A DNA stretch of 64,000 nt from Synechococcus sp. CBW1107 (GCF_015841355.1 NZ_CP064908.1:2790001-2854000), one strand, 5' to 3'; positions 40,161-49,101 are shown, counted from the stretch's first letter. Notes: generated from the letters alone by a model not told the origin. A program made the numbers and translations.

Positions 40161-41212
40161 TGCAAATCACAACTTTTCAACTCACTGACCTCGCTCGCCA
40201 TGGCGAGCCTCACATACCTACTGCTGAACTGATCCCCGCAATGCTGACAATCAAGCCAACAGATGACGACTTCGACATAGTCTTCCTGAGCGGCTGGAAG
40301 TCGCCAGAGCACGACTTCATTTGGTCGCTAGGGCCAGTTAATATCATGAACATACCGCTCGGGCATGGGAGTAAGTACCGGGGCATAAATCTCAAGATCA
40401 AGATCGAGATCAATGTGCCGCTCACGGCCAGCAATCCCAACGGCAGCCGACTCACATTCATGCTTGGCGGGACAGTGCTTTTGGAGCAGACCGTGAGGGG
40501 TCGCACGCGCATCATCCTTCATGCGCCGGCGGCCGTCACGGAGCCAAGGCTGAACATCCTGCATATCAATAACCACGATTCAGCCAGCATCGATGGCATG
40601 GCGCTCGGCTTCCAGCTCTATGCGATTGAGATTGAGGAAGTCCCGATGCTGTCGCAGGGCGAGGTTCTTGCGTTCGGCCGGGGTTCCCCTTACACCAGCC
40701 TTCTAGGCCCCGGCTGGAAGGATCCGGAAGAGGGATTCTGCTGGTCTACCGGCAAGGAGTCGAAACTGACTCTGTTCTTCGAACCGGAGGCCTGTTTTCA
40801 TGACGAAGCCGAAGGGGTGCGTGTTGCGGAGATCGCGTTGTCGTTGAGCTTCCATGACAGGAATGATCCGGAGCTGCGACACTGGCATATCATCGATGTG
40901 ATGATCGAACAACTATTGCTATATCGGCAGATCCATCCGGGCATAGGGGCGCTGGTACAGATCAGGGTCTACGTGCCGTTGCGGTCTGAGGCGACGCAGC
41001 ACCTGCGGCTGATCGATCACGGCGCCACCAGCCCGGCACGGCTGGGAAATGATGTTAACGACCACACGGTTCTCGGCTTCCAGCTCGTGACACTTGAATT
41101 GGTGCGCCTCTTTACGCTTCCATGCGCGGAAATGGGTGAAATGGCGGCCTTGTTTTTGCCGGAGTCGCCGTTGAGCCTATCGATCGACGGGGGAAGGACG
41201 AATGCCGCCTGA
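40160..41212 (+). CDS. Tandem beta-sandwich protein with GW-PE-x-W repeats
   Basis: 350 aa. Its ATG shares one base with the SDR stop (TGATG). Two similar halves are visible: FLSGWKSPEHDFIWSLGP (about residue 41) and LLGPGWKDPEEGFCWSTGK (about 188), each followed by beta-rich stretches and a GFQLYAIEIEE/GFQLVTLELVR strand. The G-W-x-x-PE-x-x-F-x-W pattern occurs in non-catalytic modules of cyanobacterial polysaccharide enzymes. It probably recognises or tailors the glycan. No catalytic motif is seen. Confidence 0.55.
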   Translation: MQITTFQLTDLARHGEPHIPTAELIPAMLTIKPTDDDFDIVFLSGWKSPEHDFIWSLGPVNIMNIPLGHGSKYRGINLKIKIEINVPLTASNPNGSRLTFMLGGTVLLEQTVRGRTRIILHAPAAVTEPRLNILHINNHDSASIDGMALGFQLYAIEIEEVPMLSQGEVLAFGRGSPYTSLLGPGWKDPEEGFCWSTGKESKLTLFFEPEACFHDEAEGVRVAEIALSLSFHDRNDPELRHWHIIDVMIEQLLLYRQIHPGIGALVQIRVYVPLRSEATQHLRLIDHGATSPARLGNDVNDHTVLGFQLVTLELVRLFTLPCAEMGEMAALFLPESPLSLSIDGGRTNAA

Positions 41213-41366
41213 TCCGATGCTGCAGCTGGTTCGCCAGCTGAATCAGCAGGTGTCACTGTTGGAGAGGGACAATCAGAGAATGAAGCAGCAGGTCGTTCTG
41301 CTACAGGTGCAGCTGAATCGGTGCCTGAAGATCATCGAAGCGCTGTTTAGTCGCTCGCCAAAGTAG
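41202..41366 (+). CDS. Short coiled-coil protein
   Basis: 54 aa from ATG at 41202, overlapping the previous gene by 11 bases. The sequence is a heptad-patterned helix (LQLVRQLNQQVSLLERDNQ, then MKQQVVLLQVQLNRCLKIIEALF) with Leu/Val at a and d positions. Its last 20 bases overlap the convergent GT2 gene. Such short coiled coils often follow polysaccharide genes. It could mediate oligomerisation of the neighbouring enzyme. The function is unknown. Confidence 0.5.
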   Translation: MPPDPMLQLVRQLNQQVSLLERDNQRMKQQVVLLQVQLNRCLKIIEALFSRSPK

Positions 41367-42306
41367 CCGTATCGGCCGTTTCAAGTGCCGCAATCACGCG
41401 GTTGGCGAAGGGTCGGAGTTCGTGCGCATTGTAATAGCGGATCAGGCCCTCGCGGAGGGACGTCCAAGGGACATCGGGCAAATGCTGGCTGACAATGGTG
41501 CCGTGGCAGAACTCAAGATCGAGGAAGAGAGAAAGAGAAGGATCATCGAGAAAGGCCACAAGCCCGATGCGATCGACGATGCACTTGCGGATCTGCCGGC
41601 ATTCGTGTTGGAGTTCGGCAGCGTGAGTGGGTCCGTCACTGCGACTGTCGTGGCGCGTGATTGTTGTGATTCGGGCACTACTTGCGCACGGCCCGGACTG
41701 GCTCAGCCTCTGATGGAAGTCATAATCAGCGGCATAGGTATAACTCTGCCAGTCGTAGCGGATCCCGGAAGTGGAGATTGCGCACAGGTCGTAGCAAACT
41801 GTGTTCAGTGAAATGGACCACCAAAAAGGTATCTCCGCTCGGAAGGAGAGGGGATCGGTGGGATATTTGCTGTGATGGCCGGTATAGGGGTGACGCTTCT
41901 GCTGGAGCAGGGTATCGAGAGGGTTCTGGAAGAAGCCGTGCATCGAGCCACGCACCCAGTGACCCAACCCCACCATTTCCCCTAGTACTTCGATACGGGC
42001 GTCGGCGTCATAGATGTCGTCGGCGTGACAGATCATTGCGTAGCCGTAGGAGGCGGTGTCGAAGAAGTGATTGAGGCGTTCGCCGGGATGGGTGCCAGGC
42101 AGTGAGTGGAAGTACAGGTTGGGGCGCTGGTGGCTGTAGTGGCGGCAGAGGGAGTGGGTGAGATCGGTGGAGCCGCCGTCGAGGATCACAAGATCCACGG
42201 CGCGGCTGGCCTCCGTGCGGGAGGTGGCGAGGAGGCTGGCCAGGGTTTCGGACAACGTCTCAGCCGAATTGAAAGTAGGCATCAGGAAGCAGCTCTTGCC
42301 CGTCAT
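41347..42306 (-). CDS. GT2-type glycosyltransferase
   Basis: 319 aa from ATG at 42306. GT-A landmarks: FLMPTFNSAETLSETLASLL, VILDGGSTDLTHSL and the DxD-like CHADDIYDADA (about 94-104). YTYAADYDFHQRLSQ resembles the general-base/ED region. It converges on the CDP-sugar operon with a 20-base overlap and is followed upstream by IS256 copy 2. It is a candidate enzyme for adding the dideoxy or branched sugar to the glycan. Confidence 0.85.
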   Translation of the reverse strand: MTGKSCFLMPTFNSAETLSETLASLLATSRTEASRAVDLVILDGGSTDLTHSLCRHYSHQRPNLYFHSLPGTHPGERLNHFFDTASYGYAMICHADDIYDADARIEVLGEMVGLGHWVRGSMHGFFQNPLDTLLQQKRHPYTGHHSKYPTDPLSFRAEIPFWWSISLNTVCYDLCAISTSGIRYDWQSYTYAADYDFHQRLSQSGPCASSARITTITRHDSRSDGPTHAAELQHECRQIRKCIVDRIGLVAFLDDPSLSLFLDLEFCHGTIVSQHLPDVPWTSLREGLIRYYNAHELRPFANRVIAALETADTATLASD

Positions 42307-42570
42307 CAGCCCTCAACGATTATCCGAGGATTGAACTGACTTTAGCCTTGTCTTGGCAGGTCACTCGGATGAAAGCGGGTAGCGCCCCTCCGAGTGGTGT
42401 AACTCAGGAGGTCCTGTGACCCTCTCCGGAGGGTGAACAGGAGCAGTCAGGGGATGACTGCTTGGAAGCTGATTGCGCAGCTCCATTGATCCATTATGAA
42501 CCCTGATCGCTGAATTGGCAACTCAGCGATCGATGTGTTCTGTGTAGATCGAGGTAGAAGCTGGTGCGCT

Positions 42571-43827
42571 TCAGCTGATGGTTGCAGCCGGCTGGGCGTT
42601 CGGATCTGCATCGGTGAGCTCCAAGGGCTCTTCTGGCTCTGGGATCTTGGCCATGGTGGCCTCAGAGAAGAAGCGGCGACGCTCCAGCTGCCATTCCTCC
42701 TGCTGCTCCAGCAGCTGGCTGCCCACCAGGCGCACGATCGCTGGATCATTGGGGAAGATGCCGACCACGTTGGTGCGGCGTTTGATCTCCTTGTTGAGGC
42801 GCTCGAGCGGGTTGGTGCTCCAGACCTTGCGCCAGTGCTCCTGGGGGAAGTGCAGGAAGGCCAGCACGTCGTCCCGGGCGGCTTCCATCACGGGCACGGC
42901 GCCGGGGAACTGCTTGCGCAGCATCTCGGTGACCCGCTGCCAGTGGGCGCGCACCTGATCTGGAGCCTGGATCACGAACACCGCTTTCATGGCAGCGGCC
43001 ACCATGTCCTGGCCGGCCTTGGGCACATGGCTCAGCAGGTTGCGCAGGAAGTGCACCCGGCACCTCTGCCAGCTACTGCCCTGGAACATCCGCTTGATCG
43101 CTGCCGTCAGGCCCAGGTGGGCATCCGAGATCACCAGGCGGGTGCCGTCGAGGCCACGCTCCTTGAGTGAGCCCAGGAACTGACGCCAGAAGCCCTCCGC
43201 CTCGCTGTCGCCCACGGCAATGCCGAGAACTTCGCGGTAGCCGAGGGCATTGATGCCGATCGCCACCACCACCGCCCGCGACACCACCTGCATATTTCGG
43301 CCCAGGCGGCCGTGGAGGTAGGTGGCGTCGAGGTAGACGTAGGGAAAGCGGGCATGGTCAAGCGGCCGGCCCAGAAAGGCTTTCACCTGCTCATCGAGCC
43401 CCTGGCAGATGCGGCTCACCTCCGATTTGGAGATGCCGCTGGCCCCGCCCAGCGCCTCCACCAGGGCGTCGACCTTGCGGGTGGAGATCCCGCCGGTGTA
43501 GGCCTCCATCACCACGGCGTAGAGCGCCTTGTCCACCCGGCGGCGTGGCTCCAGCCAGCTGGGAAAGAAGCTGCCCTGCCGCAACCTGGGAATGGCCAGG
43601 CTGAGGTCGCCCACCTGGGTGGTGAGCAGCCGCTCCCGGTAGCCGTTGCGATGGGTGGAGCGCTGATCGGGGCAGCGCTCATGGAGTTGAGCGCCCGTGA
43701 GGGCAGAAACCTCGGCTTCCAGCAGGTCCTGGAAACCCCGGCGCACGATCTCTGGGATCAGGGCGCCAGCGGTGGTGCCCTCCATGAGCTGGCTCAGCTC
43801 GGAGGCGCCACTATGGGTGAGGGTCAT
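42571..43827 (-). CDS. IS256-family transposase
   Basis: 418 aa from ATG at 43827 (MTLTHSGASEL). The DDE landmarks are intact: VYLDATYLHGR, VISDAHLGLTAAI, QRCRVHFLRNLLSHVPKAG and WSTNPLERLNKEIKRRTNVVGIFPN. It is related to the transposase at 16451-17677, but many substitutions show they are separate IS lineages. Confidence 0.95.
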   Translation of the reverse strand: MTLTHSGASELSQLMEGTTAGALIPEIVRRGFQDLLEAEVSALTGAQLHERCPDQRSTHRNGYRERLLTTQVGDLSLAIPRLRQGSFFPSWLEPRRRVDKALYAVVMEAYTGGISTRKVDALVEALGGASGISKSEVSRICQGLDEQVKAFLGRPLDHARFPYVYLDATYLHGRLGRNMQVVSRAVVVAIGINALGYREVLGIAVGDSEAEGFWRQFLGSLKERGLDGTRLVISDAHLGLTAAIKRMFQGSSWQRCRVHFLRNLLSHVPKAGQDMVAAAMKAVFVIQAPDQVRAHWQRVTEMLRKQFPGAVPVMEAARDDVLAFLHFPQEHWRKVWSTNPLERLNKEIKRRTNVVGIFPNDPAIVRLVGSQLLEQQEEWQLERRRFFSEATMAKIPEPEEPLELTDADPNAQPAATIS

Positions 43828-43917
43828 GGTCTGTGTTCGGTTTGGTGGTAGTTCTCCGAACAGGGTCACAGACCGGCCCACCCATTGCCACAGCTGAAAT
43901 CTGAGGGAGGTGAGCCG

Positions 43918-43942
43918 TCAGCCCCGGCTACGCCGGGGCTGA
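43918..43942. repeat. Hairpin upstream of IS256 copy 2 transposase
   Basis: A perfect 11-bp stem (43918-43928 with 43932-43942) with a TAC loop lies next to the right inverted repeat. It corresponds to the hairpin at 17773-17797 of copy 1, and both arms differ in a compensated way. Confidence 0.7.
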
Positions 43943-43973
43943 TCCTCCTGAGTTACACCACTTGCTGGGACGC

Positions 43974-44245
43974 CGCTTGAAAGCGTCCCACCCGCTGTGG
44001 AAGCTCTGGAACTCAGGCTCCCATGGAGAGATCTTAGGTGCTTTTGTTGGCAAGAGTTGTTTTAAGACTGATCATGTATTGGCCAGCTTCAGTTATGCTT
44101 TGTTGAGGTTAAATACCCCCAGTCACAAAGGATCACAGGGAGCCGCTGCGCCATCTTTGAACTTGCATCTGGGGTGGCAGGCTGGCCCATTCTCGCAGTG
44201 GCAGCTCGGTCTTGCCAATTTTTAGAGAGACTACCCTCTGGCTAA
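43974..44245. other. Intergenic stretch, no supported gene
   Basis: About 270 bases of lower GC than the surroundings follow the IS256 element. An 87-codon frame runs through it (43962-44225) but begins inside the IS end and has no recognisable motif, so it is not called as a gene. Confidence 0.4.
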
Positions 44246-44782
44246 ATGCCCAGCAATATGATAAAGTTCAAATTGACGCGCAAAAGCTACTTTATTACAA
44301 TGGCCCAAGAACCGCTCAACGGGATTTCTGCTGTTCACAGCCATTATGAACTGATTACGCGACAATTAACTCGTCTTCTTAAGGAAAAAATAGAGAACGA
44401 TCGAGGCAAGGGGATAATCACTGTTATTTACACTTTTCTTGGTAACAGCCGCTTCGGAGATTTGTCTTACAGTATCTCACTTATTAAAGCCATAAAGGGA
44501 GCGCATCCCCAGGCAAATATAATGTTACATATTCCATTTGGAGAGCTTGATAATCTGCAACCCTTTTCTGAAATCTTAGAGTTTGTGCTAATATTTCCTG
44601 ATGTCTTTGAGTTCTGTTCGTCAACACTTTCCTGTCTTGAGACAATCGGCCCGGACCTTGTCATTAGCCAAGACTGGAACCTCTCAAATATTAGCAAAAC
44701 CAAACCTTTCCCCTTTGTTTTCATCAATACCCATCCATATGCCAGTTCCTTCAGCTTACAAATATCCATACCAGGTATATGA
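44246..44782 (+). pseudogene. Truncated GT9-like (heptosyltransferase-type) gene of low GC
   Basis: 178 codons with AT-rich codon use unlike the rest of the window. VIYTFLGNSRFGDLSYSISLIKAIKGAHPQANIMLHIPFGEL resembles the N-domain of GT9/ADP-heptose-type transferases. Near 44750 the frame changes: a second frame continues PSAYKYPYQVYDLPVSEC to a stop at 44837, just where an IS5-type inverted repeat begins. The gene therefore looks frameshifted and cut by the IS. It was probably acquired horizontally. Confidence 0.5.
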
Positions 44783-45006
44783 CTTGCCTGTCTCAGAATG
44801 CAAGCCACATAAAGGAGCTACCTGTAGACTTCTCTAGGGAACCTCTGGACAACGAGCCCTAAAAGAGAGTCTGGAGCCGCGGTTTGTTCGAGATGAACTA
44901 TTTGAGGGTGGTTCGGGTGTTGATCAGCCTGAATTCACCTTTGTGGACGCTGAATCTTGCCCATTTGGGATGGTGCCTGCCCCAAATGGGCACACCACTC
45001 CCCCAG

Positions 45007-45629
45007 TCATGTCTTGCATAGCAACTCATGGCGCGCCATGAATAGGTTTGAGAGGCCGGCCAGCACATTCACCTTGCAACGGTTCTTGAGCATTCCCCGC
45101 AGCCGGGTCTTTTGAAAGCCGAACTGCCGTTTGATCACGCGGAACGGATGCTCCACCTTTGCTCGAAAGTGAGCCTTTGCCGTCTCAATCAGATCATCCA
45201 CACGTCCCTCGGGTGTATCTGGTAAGGCGCGACGCTTTCCTGGGCGCATGGCAACGCGGAAGCCGATGCCTCTGCCCTGCATATCGGGCCGCTTCTCAAT
45301 CCCCTGGTATCCCGCATCTGCGTAGAGCACTGTCTCTTCACCGTTCAGGAGATCAGCGGCGGGGGTGAGGTCATGAACATTGGCGGCGGTCGTTTCCACC
45401 GAGTGGATGAGGCCGCTCTCGCTGTCCACCCCGATGTGGACCTTCATCCCAAAGTGCCATTGCTTGCCCTTGCAGGTCTGGTGCATCTCAGGATCCCTCT
45501 CCCGCTTCTCATTCTTGGTGGAGCTTGGTGCCGCGATGATGGTCGCATCGATGATTGTGCCCTGCTTCATGGCCATGCCATTGGCCTTGAGGTGGGCCTT
45601 CACGGCTTCAAAGATCTGAGCGCTGCACG
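45007..45629 (-). pseudogene. IS5-family transposase, N-terminus missing
   Basis: The frame is open from the junction at about 45629 to the stop at 45007. FEAVKAHLKANGMAMKQGTIIDATI, HFGMKVHIGVDSESGLIHSVETTAANVHD, LYADAGYQGIEKR and FRVIKRQFGFQKTRLRGMLKN are IS5-group landmarks including the DDE positions. About 120 N-terminal residues are missing relative to usual family length. It is inactive on its own. Confidence 0.85.
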
Positions 45630-45697
45630 GCGACGATTAGGAGTTTGCTGAAAAACCCCGCTTCCTCTGCGAGAATGAGTCAACTGCCCCAGGTTTG

Positions 45698-46834
45698 ATG
45701 CGAGGTCAGCAGGAGCGCAGCGGCTCCTTGTTCTCCTACGTCTCGATCGAGGAGCGGATCCCGGCCAGCCATCCGCTGAGGCGGATCAGGAAGCTGGCGG
45801 ATCAGGCCCTCGATCGACTCAACCCCACCTTCTGCAGGTTGTATGCCTCAGAAGGTCGTCCATCGGTGCCGCCGGAGCAACTGCTGCTGGCCTCGTTGTT
45901 GCAGGCGTTCTACGGGATTCGCTCCGAGAGGCTGCTGCTGGAGCAGCTCCACTACAACCTGCTGTTCCGCTGGTTTGTGGGCTTGAGCCCTGACGATGCG
46001 ATCTGGCATCCGACCACATTCACCAAGAATCGTGATCGGCTCCTCACTGACGACGTCATGGGGCTGTTCCTGGAGAAGCTGATGGGAGCTCCCGAGGTCC
46101 AACCGCTGCTCAGTGACGAGCACTTCTCCGTGGACGGCACGTTGCTCCAGGCCTGGGCGTCACACGCTTCCTTGGAGCGGATTGATGGCCAGGAGGATCC
46201 TCCGCCTCCGCCCACAGGGCCTGGCGAAGGATTCGGTGCTCCCAAAGAGGGCAAGAAGCGCGCCAAAGGAGACTTTCGCGGCATCAAGCTCAGCAACGAG
46301 ACCCACCGCTCCAGCACCGATCCTGAGGCACGGCTGGCCCGGAAATCGAATGCCCATCCAGCGCAGCTGAGCTATCGAGGCCATGTGCTCATGGACAACC
46401 GCCACGACCTGATCGTCGATTGCCGCGTCACACAGGCCACGGGAACCGGTGAGCGGGATGCCGCCAAGGAGATGGCAGCAGACCTCGCCGGTGCCCACCA
46501 GAAGACCGTCGGCGCCGACAAGAACTACGACACCAAAGGGTTTGTCGCTGAGATGCGGCGGATCGGTGTCACGCCCCACGTGGCCCAGAACACTGCCCGC
46601 AGCGGTGGCTCAGCCATTGATGGCCGCACCACCCGTCACGTGGGCTACGCCAAATCGATCAATGCCCGCCGTGGGATCGAAAAGGTGTTTGGTTGGATCA
46701 AGGCATTTGGCGGGCTGCGCCAGTTCAAACTGCGCGGTACCGAGAAGGTCGGCGCCGTGTTTGGCCTGCACGTGATCGCCTACAACCTGATCCGCCTGGG
46801 CAACCTGCTCAAGCCCGCGATGGAGATGGCATGA
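45698..46834 (+). CDS. IS5-superfamily transposase (DUF772-type N-terminus)
   Basis: 378 aa from ATG at 45698. LFSYVSIEERIPASHPLRRIRKLADQAL, the long helical N-domain, HFSVDGTLLQAWASH (first Asp region), GHVLMDNRHDLIVDCRVTQATG, VGADKNYDTKGFV and RRGIEKVFGWIKAFGGLRQFKLRG (Glu region) are all present. The coding sequence appears intact. Its right-hand inverted repeat follows four bases after the stop, but no left partner is directly upstream. Confidence 0.9.
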   Translation: MRGQQERSGSLFSYVSIEERIPASHPLRRIRKLADQALDRLNPTFCRLYASEGRPSVPPEQLLLASLLQAFYGIRSERLLLEQLHYNLLFRWFVGLSPDDAIWHPTTFTKNRDRLLTDDVMGLFLEKLMGAPEVQPLLSDEHFSVDGTLLQAWASHASLERIDGQEDPPPPPTGPGEGFGAPKEGKKRAKGDFRGIKLSNETHRSSTDPEARLARKSNAHPAQLSYRGHVLMDNRHDLIVDCRVTQATGTGERDAAKEMAADLAGAHQKTVGADKNYDTKGFVAEMRRIGVTPHVAQNTARSGGSAIDGRTTRHVGYAKSINARRGIEKVFGWIKAFGGLRQFKLRGTEKVGAVFGLHVIAYNLIRLGNLLKPAMEMA

Positions 46835-46939
46835 ACAGCCCGTTGTCCAGAGGTGTGCCCAATCGGCCTCAACCAATGTCTTGCAGAGAGGCCAACGATG
46901 CCGAAATCGGGCAGTTTGCGGCTCTGATAGCCGCCGATC

Positions 46940-47170
46940 CGGGACCTATCAGGGAAGTTGTCCGCTCGGGGTGCTGAGCTGAGCACCGAGATGGACTGTA
47001 CTGCGAGTTGAGGTTCAGGGGCCGCACGGCCGGGGTGTTGTTGTCATCGATGGCTGTCTTCGGTCGGGGTTGGGGCGTCCGGCCCCTGATCGCGGCTGTT
47101 GCCGATCGCGCCCTTGGAGGGGCGCCATCGGACAGCCACGGGGGCCTGGATTGTTGAGGGTCAAGCAGCC
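46940..47170 (-). mobile_element. Left-end fragment of an IS3-like element
   Basis: These 231 bases repeat 47822-48052 (the left end of the complete IS3-like element) in the same orientation, with no difference noticed by eye. It includes the terminal repeat TCAGGGAAGTTGTCCGCTCGG and the non-coding segment, but stops at the junction with the DDE element at 47171. It is what remains of a second copy of the IS3-like element. Confidence 0.9.
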
Positions 47171-48042
47171 TGTTCGGCGACGATTAGGTAGGCGGGCGCA
47201 TTGCATCGTTACTTGGGTTACTTGCGTAAGGTTGTTGCATCAGTATCTGGCGCAAGGTGGCGGTCATGCCGAGCGGTGCTGCGGTTGGGAGGCGTGAGGT
47301 TGGAGCGGCCGGCCCTGATCCGCAGCGCAGACGGGCCGTGATGGAGGCGGCCCGCCAGCGCTACGGGGGCCTGAGTGCTGCCGGTAAGCGCAGGTTGCTG
47401 GACGAGCTGGAGGCGATCACGGGGTATCACCGCAAATCGCTGCTGCGGCTGCTCAATCGCAAGGCTGCTGCCCCCGTCGAATCAGAAGGGCCGGTTGATC
47501 TGGCGGCGCTCAAGCCCCATCCCCGGCGCCGTTATGGCCCCGAGGTGGCAGCGGCGCTGGTGCCGTTGTGGGAAGCAAGTGATCGGTTGTGCGGCAAGCG
47601 CCTGGCGGCCCTGCTACCGCTGCTGGTGGAGTCTCTGGAGCAACACGGCCACCTGAACCTGGAGCCTGCGGTGCGTGAGCAGGTGCTGGCGATGAGCAGC
47701 GCCACGATCGATCGGCTGCTGGCACCGATCCGCAAGGCCAGCGCTGCCAACAACTGGCGGCGGCCGCCGCGGGCCTACAGCGCCGTGAGACGGCGGGTGC
47801 CGGTGCGCACGTTCAAGGGCTCGGGACCTATCAGGGAAGTTGTCCGCTCGGGGTGCTGAGCTGAGCACCGAGATGGACTGTACTGCGAGTTGAGGTTCAG
47901 GGGCCGCACGGCCGGGGTGTTGTTGTCATCGATGGCTGTCTTCGGTCGGGGTTGGGGCGTCCGGCCCCTGATCGCGGCTGTTGCCGATCGCGCCCTTGGA
48001 GGGGCGCCATCGGACAGCCACGGGGGCCTGGATTGTTGAGGG

Positions 48043-49101
48043 TCAAGCAGCCACAGGTTTCTGCGGTCGGGGATGGTTGATGCTCACAACCTGTGGCTGT
48101 AACCAGTTGCGGGGTGGCCGGCTCCAGCGCTGAGGATGCCTCTGCCGAGCTTCCTCATAGGTCTGTTGGCGGATGGCGCAGATCGCGTCAGCCTGGCCGT
48201 AATGGCGCTGATTGGGCGTCACGTACTTGATGCCGCTGTGCCGGTGCTCAGCGTTGTACCACTCGACAAAGCCATCCACCCAGGCTTTCACCGAAAGCAG
48301 ATCCCGGAATCGCCTGAGCGGATAACTCTGGTGGTATTTCATCGTGCGGAACCACGACTCGGCATAGGCGTTGTCATTGCTGACGCGTGGCCTTGAGAAC
48401 GAAAGCGACACCCCCAGCTCCGCCATCTTGGCCGCCAGAGTGAATGAGCGCATGGGGGCGCCATTGTCCGAGTGCAGGACCGCAGCAGTCTCCTTGCTGA
48501 TCCCTTCATCGCGGCAGACACGATCAAAGAATGCGCTGGCCAACTCGCTACATTCATGCTCATGCACCTCTGCGCCGAGGATGCGCCGGCTCCATACATC
48601 CATCACCATGTAGAGGTAATAGAACTGCCCCTTCACGGGGCCGGGGAGGAGGGTGATATCCCAGGCCAGTACTTGATGGATGCCCGTTGCTTCCAACACC
48701 GGAACCTCCCTGGGCTCACGCGGCAGGCGGGTTCTGCCACGGTGGTTCAGCAGACCCTCTTGCCGCATGATGCGGTAAATCGTGGACTCTGAACCCACAT
48801 AGATTCGCTCCTCGGCAAGGATGGCCACGATCTGGGCGGGAGTGAGGTCCGCGAATCGCGGATCATTGACGATGTGAATTAAGCGCTGCCGCTCTTCTGG
48901 TGTGAATCGGTGCGCCACATTCCGTGGAGAGCCTTTGCGGCGATCCTGGCTGAATCCATGTGTCTGGAACGCAATGCCCCAGCGCCGTAGCGTGCGTGAG
49001 CAGATACCGATCAGATCTGCAATCGCCGTGGCAGAAGCCCCTTCTTTGAGACCTTCTCGGAACAATTCCATCAGCTGGCTTCTATCCTCTGGCGGGATCA
49101 T
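48043..49101 (-). CDS. IS3-family transposase OrfB (DDE catalytic protein)
   Basis: 352 aa from ATG at 49101, which overlaps the orfA stop as ATGA; the frame is also open upstream to 49122, so ribosomal frameshifting from orfA is an alternative. It contains an HTH-like start (ASATAIADLIGICSRTLRRWG), the integrase core VLAWDITLLPGPVKGQFYYLYMVMDVWSR (Asp), LHSDNGAPMRS (Asp) and SFSRPRVSNDNAYAESWFRTMKYH (Glu), then WYNAEHRHSGIKYVTPNQRH. It looks intact. Confidence 0.93.
   Translation of the reverse strand: MIPPEDRSQLMELFREGLKEGASATAIADLIGICSRTLRRWGIAFQTHGFSQDRRKGSPRNVAHRFTPEERQRLIHIVNDPRFADLTPAQIVAILAEERIYVGSESTIYRIMRQEGLLNHRGRTRLPREPREVPVLEATGIHQVLAWDITLLPGPVKGQFYYLYMVMDVWSRRILGAEVHEHECSELASAFFDRVCRDEGISKETAAVLHSDNGAPMRSFTLAAKMAELGVSLSFSRPRVSNDNAYAESWFRTMKYHQSYPLRRFRDLLSVKAWVDGFVEWYNAEHRHSGIKYVTPNQRHYGQADAICAIRQQTYEEARQRHPQRWSRPPRNWLQPQVVSINHPRPQKPVAA

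Larger units (their letters stand above)
42382..43973 (-). mobile_element. IS256-family insertion sequence, copy 2
   Basis: Terminal inverted repeats of about 30 bp (42382-42411 and 43944-43973) share AGTGGTGTAACTCAGGAGG exactly and are imperfect toward the outer GCG(T/C)CCC end. One transposase is encoded leftward. No target-site duplication could be matched in the flanks, so the ends may have been rearranged after insertion. It has the same orientation as copy 1, but the sequence is clearly diverged. Confidence 0.85.
44841..46854. mobile_element. Chimera of two IS5-type elements bounded by one inverted-repeat pair
   Basis: ACCTCTGGACAACG(A/G)GC occurs at 44841-44857 and, inverted, at 46838-46854 (16 of 17 identical). 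Between them lie the 3' two thirds of one transposase (leftward, to about 45629) and a complete, different transposase (rightward, 45698-46834). The first element has lost its 5' half and the second lacks a matching left end, so a deletion or secondary insertion joined them. The 14-bp string at 45628-45641 also occurs at the left end of the DDE element (47175-47188). Confidence 0.6.

Noticed and set aside
43962-44225. 87-aa frame after IS256 copy 2
   Set aside because: It starts inside the IS terminal repeat and shows no recognisable motif or codon bias.
47822-48052. 231-bp direct repeat with 46940-47170 as a possible novel regulatory repeat
   Set aside because: It is explained as the left end of the IS3-like element present twice, once complete and once truncated.
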